A DNA stretch of 33,697 bases, from assembly GCA_021736255.1 (NCBI GenBank), contig JAIPGG010000020.1:1-33697 (forward strand), read 5' to 3'. Every line of letters begins with the position of its first letter. Within the stretch, counting starts at the first letter, position 1. This stretch comes from Spirochaetales bacterium (GTDB lineage: Bacteria; Spirochaetota; Spirochaetia; JAIPGG01). Made by a program: the position numbers and the translations under genes. Under the pieces are notes generated by a model. The model was not told where the DNA came from. It did no database searches and worked only from the letters and a program-made list of their open reading frames with translations. This document shows positions 8,448 through 14,695 of this stretch, piece by piece.

Positions 8448-9553
8448 GCTGCGGCCCTCCGGGAAATGAGTTTGGGAAAGAGCTGGTCAATAGTAACCGC
8501 CAGGATAAGTATCAGCCCGACCGCAATGAAACGATAAAACGGTGCCACTCCGGATATAGACAATCCGTTCTCTAATGTCGCAATCAACATTACCCCGATG
8601 ACAGAACCAAATATTCTGCCGCTCCCGCCGCTTAGCGAAGCTCCACCGATTACAACAGCTGCGACAGCATAGAGCTCATACATAGCGGTAAAGGGTGTAA
8701 AATTGCCTATCCCGGTTTGAAATACATTAAAAACCCCTGCAATACCTGCCAAAAACGAGGAAAGCGTATATACAATTATCAAGTGCCGCCTTACATGGAT
8801 ACCCGACCTCAGTGCAGCATCCTCATTACCGCCGATAGCATAGTTGTGTTGCCCGAATTTTGTATTGTGGAGAATATGCCAGAGTATCAGAAGAAGAACG
8901 ACTACAAATATTGTCGAACTCGGAATAATCCTTGTGAGACTCCGTATTTCTTCACCGCTAAGACCGTCCGGCCGAATTAACATCCATGATTCCTTGCCCG
9001 GCAAAATAAAAAAAAGGAAACCATTTCCAATCTTTGTTACCAGTTGGGGGAGGAAACCAACCGGGAACCCCTCGCATATATGCAAGGTAATCCCGTTCGT
9101 TATTCCCCACATGCCGAGTGTAGCTATAAACGGCGGGACCTTGTATTTCGCTATGAGAATTCCGCTGACCAACCCTGGCGGCACAGCAACTACCAAACCG
9201 ACGAACATGCCGATCAGAATGGTCATTCCAACCGGATTATCCCCTGCATGGAGAATCTGCATAATTTTGGCGGCGCTTACCGAACTCAATCCCATTACGA
9301 AACCAATCGACAGATCGATACCGCCGGAAATAATGACAAATGTTTGCGCAGCTGCGAGAATCAAAAAGGTTGTGGACAAATGGAGCACATTCTGCAGATT
9401 CGTTGCACTGAAAAACCCGGCCCCTCCACTGAAGCTGAAAACAACAATAAGAAACAAAAGGAAAAGGGCTGCCCAATTCCGTGCCAACACCACGGCTGTT
9501 TTTCGAGCTTCATATTCGCTGAGAACTACCGGCTCTTGTTTCGATTTCGACAC
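8444..9553 (-). CDS. Sugar ABC transporter permease, RbsC/CUT2 family (first of two)
   Basis: A 369-aa membrane permease with the same signature as its neighbour: VIISGGIDLSIGFVMGLSSV in the first half, GGNEDAALRSGIHVRRHLI mid-protein and VIGGASLSGGSGRIFGSVIG near the end. The start is assigned to the GTG at 9553, which has AGGAGG 10 nt upstream. The longer reading from a TTG 14 codons earlier runs through this Shine-Dalgarno and adds non-conserved residues. A short hydrophilic N-terminus (SKSKQEPVVLSEYEARK) precedes the first helix. It follows the binding-protein gene by 83 nt that contain a small stem-loop. Confidence 0.92.
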   Translation of the reverse strand: MSKSKQEPVVLSEYEARKTAVVLARNWAALFLLFLIVVFSFSGGAGFFSATNLQNVLHLSTTFLILAAAQTFVIISGGIDLSIGFVMGLSSVSAAKIMQILHAGDNPVGMTILIGMFVGLVVAVPPGLVSGILIAKYKVPPFIATLGMWGITNGITLHICEGFPVGFLPQLVTKIGNGFLFFILPGKESWMLIRPDGLSGEEIRSLTRIIPSSTIFVVVLLLILWHILHNTKFGQHNYAIGGNEDAALRSGIHVRRHLIIVYTLSSFLAGIAGVFNVFQTGIGNFTPFTAMYELYAVAAVVIGGASLSGGSGRIFGSVIGVMLIATLENGLSISGVAPFYRFIAVGLILILAVTIDQLFPKLISRRAAA

Positions 9554-9584
9554 AGTTAGGCCACCTCCTCTTAAAAAGGAACCA

Positions 9585-9604
9585 CAGGGGTGCAAAAGCC
9601 CCTG
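9585..9604 (-). promoter_or_regulatory. Stem-loop between sugar-binding-protein and permease genes
   Basis: On the minus strand CAGGGG and CCCCTG form a 6-bp stem around an 8-nt loop, followed after a few bases by a short T run (CCTTTTTAAG). It sits directly after the binding-protein gene and before the permease Shine-Dalgarno. It is probably a partial terminator or 3'-end stabiliser favouring the binding-protein transcript. Confidence 0.5.
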
Positions 9605-9636
9605 CGATTCCAGTATACCTCTCTTTTAAAATGCGT

Positions 9637-10638
9637 CTACTTTTTATAGATAAACTTTTGCATATCAGGATCGTTCACATTCTCTTTCGTAAAGAACTCG
9701 AATCCCGGGATAACTTTATTCGGAACATCAGCATTTTCGGTAAAGAATTTATATCCCCAGTCAACTGCCATCGAGCCGATTTCAGCCGGTTTCTGTGCAA
9801 GAACCAGATCCACCTGCCCTTCCTTCAAAGCATTAATCAGAGTTTCCGTGGCGTCCCATGAAGCAATTTTCACTGCTCCCGTCAATCCGGCGTTTACTAC
9901 CGCCTGATATACACCTTGGGCACTGAATACATTAGTCCCGAACACGCCAACGATATCCGGATTTTTCTGGAGAGCGGAAAGAGTCTGCTCCATAGCCTTC
10001 TGTTGCACATCGAGGTTGTAATCAACACCTATCACTTCCATATTCGGGAAATTGGTTATTCCTTCCTTGAAGCCGGCTACACGGGCTGAAACAGATGAAA
10101 CATCAGGATTCGTTGTGTTTATATACAGCTTCCCTTTTTCTCCGAGCATCTCTGCAAGGTGTTCCGCCACCCGCACGCCCCCAAGATGGTTGTCGGTTCC
10201 AATATATGCCAGGGGGAAGGAATACTCGGTGTCTTTCGAATAATCACCGTCACCAAGAAAGGTATCCACGGTAATTATTTCTATTCCCTGCTCATGCAGC
10301 TTTTTCAATGGCGCAATCAAGGCATCTACCGAAGTAGGGGCGATCATAATGAGGTCGATACCGCCGCGTGCTGCAGTAGCTTCTAAAATCGGCACCTGAG
10401 CTTCGGGACCCCATGATTTCGGATATTCGGAAACAATCAGGTTTACCCCCAGCTCGTCCGCCTTTTGTCTGATCCCACGTTCCATAGTGAAATAGAAGGG
10501 GTCGGCTATTCCGGGAACAAATGCGAACGTCAGCTCCTCCTCTTCACCGACAGCTTCTTGTGCTCCGCCGGCAAAGAGAGGCAAACCAAGACTTGCTGCG
10601 AAAAGCAGCACCAAAACCAGTACAGGAATTTTTTTCAT
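9637..10638 (-). CDS. Periplasmic sugar-binding protein of a CUT2-type ABC importer
   Basis: A 333-aa protein of the type-I periplasmic-binding family (ribose/galactose/autoinducer-2 group). Signal peptide MKKIPVLVLVLLFAASLGLPLFA, then GGAQEAVGEEEE; no lipobox Cys, so it is probably released by signal peptidase I. Family marks are LTFAFVPGIADPFYFTMERG at the mature N-terminus, GIDLIMIAPTSVDALIAPL, GTDNHLGGVRVAEHL and GVFGTNVFSAQGVYQAVVNAG. A GGAGG-type Shine-Dalgarno lies 5-6 nt before the ATG. First gene of the operon, behind a sigma-54 promoter. Substrate: a monosaccharide or similar polyol is likely, but no residue I can see fixes which one. Confidence 0.93.
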   Translation of the reverse strand: MKKIPVLVLVLLFAASLGLPLFAGGAQEAVGEEEELTFAFVPGIADPFYFTMERGIRQKADELGVNLIVSEYPKSWGPEAQVPILEATAARGGIDLIMIAPTSVDALIAPLKKLHEQGIEIITVDTFLGDGDYSKDTEYSFPLAYIGTDNHLGGVRVAEHLAEMLGEKGKLYINTTNPDVSSVSARVAGFKEGITNFPNMEVIGVDYNLDVQQKAMEQTLSALQKNPDIVGVFGTNVFSAQGVYQAVVNAGLTGAVKIASWDATETLINALKEGQVDLVLAQKPAEIGSMAVDWGYKFFTENADVPNKVIPGFEFFTKENVNDPDMQKFIYKK

Positions 10639-10680
10639 ACTAGCCTCCTTCAGGATAGTTATACGAACTGCTAATAGATA

Positions 10681-10696
10681 TGCATAAACTGTGCCA
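10681..10696 (-). promoter_or_regulatory. Sigma-54 promoter of the sugar ABC / two-component operon
   Basis: On the minus strand TGGCACAGTTTATGCA matches the sigma-54 consensus TGGCAC(R)-N4-TTGC(A/T). The invariant GG (-24) and GC (-12) are separated by exactly 10 nt, and only one conserved T differs. The start would be near 10670, giving a leader of about 32 nt before the ATG at 10638. The operon it drives ends with a sigma-54 activator gene. Confidence 0.78.
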
Positions 10697-10764
10697 AAAG
10701 GAAGGCAATCATTTATTGTATATATAGTAACGAATTAAATACTTTTGGTATTTTCACGGGCCTT

Positions 10765-10824
10765 GTAACATTGTGTTCCTGTTACTACCCTGACACAACA
10801 CCTGTTACCTTTGGGTAACAGGTG
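10765..10824. promoter_or_regulatory. Two GTAACA/TGTTAC dyads, probable activator (UAS) sites
   Basis: Four hexamers occur: GTAACA at 10765, TGTTAC at 10780, TGTTAC at 10803 and GTAACA at 10815. The first pair forms a dyad with a 9-nt spacer. The second lies in a perfect 11-bp inverted repeat, CACCTGTTACC (10799-10809) and GGTAACAGGTG (10814-10824), with a 4-nt centre. They sit about 95-150 bp upstream of the predicted sigma-54 start, the normal range for NtrC-type binding. The perfect repeat lacks a T tract on either side, so an operator is likelier than a terminator. Confidence 0.6.
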
Positions 10825-10851
10825 GAACAGGCAAAGTGCATAAAAAAAAGC

Positions 10852-10880
10852 TTGCAATTCTCCCGACTGCAGGGTATTAT
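10852..10880 (+). promoter_or_regulatory. Sigma-70-type promoter for the small protein / symporter pair
   Basis: TTGCAA (10852-10857), 17 nt, TATTAT (10875-10880), predicting transcription start near 10887 and a leader of roughly 168 nt before the ATG at 11055. Both hairpins at 10898-10954 fall within the first 70 nt of that leader. The -35/-10 spacer contains CCGACTGCA, the exact reverse complement of part of the second hairpin. Confidence 0.55.
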
Positions 10881-10897
10881 CCTGTATTCGCAAAGCT

Positions 10898-10920
10898 CCG
10901 ACCATGCGGTCGGTTTTTTT
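10898..10920 (+). terminator. Hairpin 1 of a tandem pair: perfect intrinsic-terminator shape in the symporter leader
   Basis: CCGACC, loop ATGC, GGTCGG, then seven T: a textbook rho-independent terminator for rightward transcription. It starts about 11 nt after the predicted transcription start. It therefore cannot be a simple end-of-gene terminator, because no plus-strand gene precedes it; attenuation or a very short RNA are the options. Confidence 0.65.
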
Positions 10921-10930
10921 GCAACCTGTA

Positions 10931-10954
10931 CCGACTATGCAGTCGGCTTTCTTT
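10931..10954 (+). terminator. Hairpin 2 of the tandem pair, compensatory variant of hairpin 1
   Basis: CCGACT, loop ATGC, AGTCGG, followed by CTTTCTTT. The stem differs from hairpin 1 by one base pair changed on both sides (C-G to T-A), and the loop is identical. The repeat period is 33 bp. The T-rich tail is interrupted, so termination would be weaker than at hairpin 1. Confidence 0.55.
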
Positions 10955-11054
10955 CGTGCCCGATTAAGGGAGAACGGCTTTTCAGTCATTCACTTAGTCG
11001 TGGGCAAGAAAGATTCCGAGCAATTTTTCCATCATTTTACAGGGAGAGGAAGGT

Positions 11055-11252
11055 ATGTTTGGTTTGGAGGATTTCTCAGTTGCTCTTGCGTATTTGCTTC
11101 TGTTGATTGTGACCGGTGTCTCAGTGATTTACGGCATCCGAAAATGGAATGCCGGAAAAGAACCAGGCCCGGAGGAACTCGAAGAAGAGAAAAAATGGAT
11201 GAAACATAACTTGGAACTCGAGGAAGAGGTTTCCGACGGGGGCGTTTCATGA
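11055..11252 (+). CDS. Small membrane protein, symporter accessory type
   Basis: A 65-aa protein: a short N-terminus, one transmembrane helix (about residues 8-26, VALAYLLLLIVTGVSVIYG), then a charged tail rich in Glu and Lys. The pattern MFGLxDxxVALAYxLxxxxxxxxVxYGxxxWN is that of the small accessory proteins encoded directly before many SSS symporters. It has a good Shine-Dalgarno (GAGAGGAAGG) and its TGA overlaps the symporter ATG by 4 nt (ATGA). It probably assembles with or stabilises the symporter. That role is inferred from family and coupling. Confidence 0.8.
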   Translation: MFGLEDFSVALAYLLLLIVTGVSVIYGIRKWNAGKEPGPEELEEEKKWMKHNLELEEEVSDGGVS

Positions 11253-12838
11253 ATCTGTACTGGCTGGTCGTTATTGTTGTAGTTTATCTTTCTGTTATCG
11301 GATACCTCGGATACAGAGGTTTTTCTCAGACCAAGAACTCCGCCGATTACATGCTCGGCGGACGAAATATTCACCCCTATATTATGGCTATGTCCTATGG
11401 AGCTACCTTCATCTCCACCTCCGCCATTATTGGTTTTGGCGGAACGGCGGCTCAATTCGGCATGAGTCTTTTGTGGCTGACTGTTTTCAACATCTTTTTT
11501 GGGATTTTTATTGCTTTTGTGTTTTTCGGAAAGCGCACCAGGAGAATGGGGCTGAATCTCGATGCACACACCTTTCCCGAGCTCATAGGCAGAAGAGTGG
11601 GTTCACCTTTCATACAGCGTTTTATGGGGCTTATTATATTCGTCATCATGCCGCTCTATGCCGCTGCAGTGCTCATAGGTGCCTCCCGCATCATTGAAGG
11701 TCTGCTCGGAGTTCCCTACATATATTCGGTTGTTATCTTTTCCATTCTTGTTGCAGCCTATGTAATACTCGGAGGCCTGAAGGGTGTAATGTACACCGAT
11801 GCTCTACAGGGGAGCATCATGGTTTTCGGGATGCTGGTACTCTTGTTCTTTATTTACACGAATCTCGGGGGACTGGTTTCTGCGCACACAGCCTTGACGA
11901 ATCTTGCCGATCTTGTACCGGAAGGCTTGAAGGCAATAGGCCACCAGGGCTGGACCGCCTCTCCGGGTCTGGGGACACCGCTTTGGTGGATCGTGTATTC
12001 ATCCCTGGTTCTGGGTGTGGGAATCGGAGTTCTGGCTCAGCCCCAACTGGTAGTCCGGTACATGACCGTACGGAGCAACCGTGAATTGAACCGGGCCGTC
12101 CTCATTGGTTCAGTCTTTATCCTCCTTACGGTAGGAACCGCCTTTATCGTGGGTTCTCTTTCGAATGTATACTTTCAGCGAGAGTTGGGAGAAATCGCGA
12201 TCGTTGTGGCCGAGGGTAATTCAGACAAGGTGATGCCGGCCTTTATACGGGAAGCAATGCCGATGTGGTTCGGGTACCTCTTCATGCTGGTAATCCTTTC
12301 TGCCGGAATGTCTACGCTCAGTTCCCAGTTTCATACGATCGGGACGTCTGTCGGGCGCGATCTCTATGCAGGCGGAGAACTCACGAAAGACCACAAACGC
12401 CGAAGGGAGCTTCTTATTACCCGCATAGGAATCGCTGCAGGTATACTCTTCACTGTTTTTCTCAGCCTGAGGATGGGAGCAGGGGTCATTGCCCGGGCAA
12501 CAGCGATTTTCTTCGGAGTAATGGCTTCGAGTTTCCTTGCTCCCTACTTTGCCTCCCTCTACTGGAAACGTTTGACTCGCAAGGGTGCGATCGCCGGGAT
12601 CGTATCGGGTATTGCTACAGCAGCATTTGCTTTTCTTTTTCTTCACGGAAGCGAGGCCCGTGTCTTCGGAGTAGCTGCAAAGCTTTTTGGGCGCGAGACT
12701 CTTCTGGGAGGATCATGGTCGTTTGTCGATCCACTGGTTTTCGCGCTCCCGGTTTCGGTAGTTTTTACCATCGTAATCAGCCTTGTAACCTCAGTCGAGG
12801 ACAAGGAACTGGTAACAAAGAGTATGAAGGGAATGTAA
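11249..12838 (+). CDS. Sodium:solute symporter (SSS family)
   Basis: A 529-aa polytopic inner-membrane protein, about 13 predicted helices, typical of SSS transporters. Visible marks are FSQTKNSADYMLGGRNIHPY after helix 1, SYGATFISTSAIIGFGG in the helix 2 region that supplies sodium-site residues in the LeuT fold, GLKGVMYTDALQGSIMVFG in helix 6 and SAGMSTLSSQFHTIGTSVGRDLY in helix 9. It is translationally coupled to the upstream small membrane protein. The substrate is unknown; the family carries monocarboxylates, sugars, amino acids and vitamins. It is distinct in sequence from the second SSS symporter of this window. A strong stem-loop follows the stop. Confidence 0.93.
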   Translation: MNLYWLVVIVVVYLSVIGYLGYRGFSQTKNSADYMLGGRNIHPYIMAMSYGATFISTSAIIGFGGTAAQFGMSLLWLTVFNIFFGIFIAFVFFGKRTRRMGLNLDAHTFPELIGRRVGSPFIQRFMGLIIFVIMPLYAAAVLIGASRIIEGLLGVPYIYSVVIFSILVAAYVILGGLKGVMYTDALQGSIMVFGMLVLLFFIYTNLGGLVSAHTALTNLADLVPEGLKAIGHQGWTASPGLGTPLWWIVYSSLVLGVGIGVLAQPQLVVRYMTVRSNRELNRAVLIGSVFILLTVGTAFIVGSLSNVYFQRELGEIAIVVAEGNSDKVMPAFIREAMPMWFGYLFMLVILSAGMSTLSSQFHTIGTSVGRDLYAGGELTKDHKRRRELLITRIGIAAGILFTVFLSLRMGAGVIARATAIFFGVMASSFLAPYFASLYWKRLTRKGAIAGIVSGIATAAFAFLFLHGSEARVFGVAAKLFGRETLLGGSWSFVDPLVFALPVSVVFTIVISLVTSVEDKELVTKSMKGM

Positions 12839-12846
12839 ACCTGGCA

Positions 12847-12881
12847 AGCACCGGTGCCGGCTTCTGCCGGCTGCCGGTGCT
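12847..12881. terminator. GC-rich stem-loop between convergent symporter and CARF regulator genes
   Basis: AGCACCGG and GCCGGC on the left pair with GCCGGC and CCGGTGCT on the right around a TTCT loop: 14 bp interrupted by a 1x2 internal loop. A third CCGGTGCT copy follows at 12890-12897. No T tract follows on either strand, so this is a bidirectional structural barrier or rho-assisted end rather than a canonical intrinsic terminator. Confidence 0.55.
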
Positions 12882-12930
12882 GCCGACCGCCGGTGCTGTC
12901 GAAATATTGTCTGTATCTATAGAGTCAAGC

Positions 12931-14451
12931 TTATTCGAGGCCGTAATCCTTACACCAATTCGTAAAGGTCTGGTAATTAGCAAGACCGACAAGCTTAGAA
13001 GCTCTGGTTTTGTTTCCCCCTGCCTCTTTTAGAGCCTTTTTCAGATAGTGCCGTGCAATTTCTCCAAGAACATCCCTGATATTAAACGCATCATCCAGTG
13101 GGCGATTGTATATATCCTCATTACAGCTGTTCCGTTTTGTGGGGATAAGGGCTTGCTCTATGTCTGTAATCCCTATTGATGAGCTCCGGGAAAAGATTGC
13201 TGCTCTTGTAATAGTATTCAGCAATTCTCGTACATTACCCGGCCAGCTGTAAGCCTTTATGGCTTCCACAGCTTCGCCGCTTATGCTCTTTTCGCTCCAC
13301 TCCGACGAATCCCGGTACCGATTGTTCAAATCCGATAGTATATGCCGGACAAACAGGGGGATATCCTCTCTGCGGCGGCGAAGCGGAGGAATTTGAATAA
13401 TCCCGATGGTAATACGGTGAAACAAATCTTCTCGAAATCTCCCCTCTTCTACCTCGAGGTTCAGATCCCGGTTTGTTGCCGCAATTATTCTAGCATCCGA
13501 TATTGTTCGTTTAGTATCCCCGAGCCTCTGTATCTCCCCTTCCTGTAGAAAACGAAGAAGCTTTACTTGGGCTTTTTGGGGTAATTCGGCTATCTCGTCG
13601 AGAAATATGGTTCCGCCGGCAGCCTGTTCGATGTAACCCGGTTTGTTTTTATCTGCACCGGTAAACGCTCCTTTTTTGTACCCGAAGAGTTCGGATTCGA
13701 GAAGTTCACCAGGGATAGCACCGCAATTCACTGGAACGAAGTTGCCGTCCCGTCGTTCGGAATCGGAATGAATGGCTCGTGCAAAGACCTCTTTTCCTGT
13801 ACCTGATTCCCCTAGAAGCAAAACCGGCACACTGAATTGCGCAAAACGTCGGGCAAATATTACCTGGGTCTTCATTTCATCAGAAGAATAGATGACATCG
13901 CCGAAGTTTCGAATATCATAAAAACCTTCAGCTACCTCTCTCACTACCATTGTTTCGAACTGCTGCTTGTGTTTCGGAAGACGATACTCAGCAGTAATAG
14001 TAAACGGGAGTTCAACCGTTTTAATTCCTGATTCACGAGAAGATTCGAGGAGATCCGCAGGATATTTTGTATTAGCTAGTAAAATCCAGACTGTCGACAT
14101 GGCAGGGGTACCCGGACTCAAATGAAAATGATAATTCGCATCCGGGTACCGTTTTTTTGCCTCGCTGCAAACAGACACTACAGCCTTATATATTTCTGAA
14201 AAATCCGTAGGAGAAGTGAGGGCAAAGTGACGCAGGTGAATTGAAGGGGGACTGTCTCCCGCTGTTTGCCGAAGCCAGTAACGATAGGTTTCGGCATCTT
14301 TTCGTTGATAATTATTGAGTATGTATACAGAATCATAATGTCGCTTTCTGACGACATCAGCAATAGGCCCGTAACTATCCTCCGGAAGCCGGCCTTTGGA
14401 AGCCTCCAGATCTGTTGCACCTATCCATGCAAACAAAAGATTTTTGTTCAT
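12931..14451 (-). CDS. Sigma-54 activator with N-terminal CARF-like (RtcR-type) sensor domain
   Basis: A 506-aa enhancer-binding protein with no phosphoreceiver. Residues 1-155 look like a Rossmann-type CARF domain: strand [11 protein letters not shown] at the N-terminus, [10 protein letters not shown], a [10 protein letters not shown] helix, then the [10 protein letters not shown] loop at about 109-118, the expected ligand-side motif. The AAA+ domain has Walker A GESGTGKE at 214-221, GAFTGA at 261-266 and FLDEIAEL at 283-290. The C-terminal Fis-like helix-turn-helix reads [20 protein letters not shown]. RtcR, the known CARF activator, responds to RNA ends or tRNA damage, and CRISPR CARF domains bind cyclic oligoadenylates. 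No rtc or cas gene is in the window, so ligand and target are open. No Shine-Dalgarno precedes the ATG. Confidence 0.87.
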   Translation of the reverse strand: MNKNLLFAWIGATDLEASKGRLPEDSYGPIADVVRKRHYDSVYILNNYQRKDAETYRYWLRQTAGDSPPSIHLRHFALTSPTDFSEIYKAVVSVCSEAKKRYPDANYHFHLSPGTPAMSTVWILLANTKYPADLLESSRESGIKTVELPFTITAEYRLPKHKQQFETMVVREVAEGFYDIRNFGDVIYSSDEMKTQVIFARRFAQFSVPVLLLGESGTGKEVFARAIHSDSERRDGNFVPVNCGAIPGELLESELFGYKKGAFTGADKNKPGYIEQAAGGTIFLDEIAELPQKAQVKLLRFLQEGEIQRLGDTKRTISDARIIAATNRDLNLEVEEGRFREDLFHRITIGIIQIPPLRRRREDIPLFVRHILSDLNNRYRDSSEWSEKSISGEAVEAIKAYSWPGNVRELLNTITRAAIFSRSSSIGITDIEQALIPTKRNSCNEDIYNRPLDDAFNIRDVLGEIARHYLKKALKEAGGNKTRASKLVGLANYQTFTNWCKDYGLE

Positions 14452-14459
14452 ACAAAAAA

Positions 14460-14488
14460 AGGGTACAACATTTTTTATGTATACACAA
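14460..14488 (-). promoter_or_regulatory. Weak candidate promoter for the CARF activator
   Basis: On the minus strand TTGTGT (14488-14483), 17 nt, TACCCT (14465-14460), with 8 nt to the ATG at 14451. The -10 match is poor. It would again place transcription start about at the start codon, consistent with the missing Shine-Dalgarno. The AT-rich region also holds an 8-bp palindrome TGTATACA (14479-14486) and, on the plus strand, a perfect TATAAT at 14501 without a convincing -35. Confidence 0.25.
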
Positions 14489-14522
14489 ACTTTTTATTTA
14501 TATAATTGATGAACAAAAAAAC

Positions 14523-14549
14523 GGCCCCGGATGCAGGCTTTCCGGGGCC
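14523..14549. promoter_or_regulatory. Strong hairpin flanked by A/T tracts, ahead of the 37-codon ORF
   Basis: GGCCCCGG and CCGGGGCC form a perfect 8-bp stem with an 11-nt loop. Read leftward it is followed by G and seven T, an intrinsic terminator shape; read rightward it is flanked by A runs. No gene is transcribed leftward into it, so it may insulate the CARF activator or form a leader structure in the plus-strand mRNA. No sigma-54 (GG-N10-GC) site is visible in 14452-14581 on either strand. Confidence 0.5.
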
Positions 14550-14581
14550 AAAAAAAGGAGCGTAAAAAAACAGGAGGTAAC

Positions 14582-14695
14582 ATGAAAAAGGTTTCAACCG
14601 CTGGTTCTGCCGGTCGTCCCTTTCATTATCAAAAACATCAATATAGGATAAAGGTTACAAATTTTTATTTCCTTATAGAGGAGTGCGAAGAGTGA
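14582..14695 (+). CDS. 37-codon ORF, leader peptide or small protein
   Basis: The ORF starts at ATG 14582 with the best Shine-Dalgarno of the region (CAGGAGGTAAC) and encodes 37 aa, beginning MKKVSTAGSAGRPFHYQKHQ and ending FLIEECEE. It is basic and aromatic in the middle and acidic at the end, with no membrane helix. Its TGA overlaps the following gene's GTG start as GTGA, so the acetyltransferase is expected to be translated by coupling. I recognise no family. It could be a regulatory leader peptide or a genuine small protein; the strong ribosome site argues that it is translated. Confidence 0.5.
   Translation: MKKVSTAGSAGRPFHYQKHQYRIKVTNFYFLIEECEE

Noticed and set aside
7395-9553. Two permeases as one duplicated pseudogene pair
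   Set aside because: Both frames are intact, overlap by ATGA and differ throughout, which indicates two functional subunits.
10799-10824. Perfect 11-bp inverted repeat read as a terminator
   Set aside because: No T tract on either strand and no gene ends nearby; operator function fits better.
10735-10989. 84-codon minus-strand open frame in the divergent gap
   Set aside because: It covers the inverted repeats, the promoter and both hairpins, has no ribosome site and no recognisable protein character.
12931-14451. CRISPR or type III effector locus suggested by the CARF-like domain
   Set aside because: No repeat array, cas gene or effector nuclease is visible; the domain is fused to a sigma-54 activator as in RtcR.
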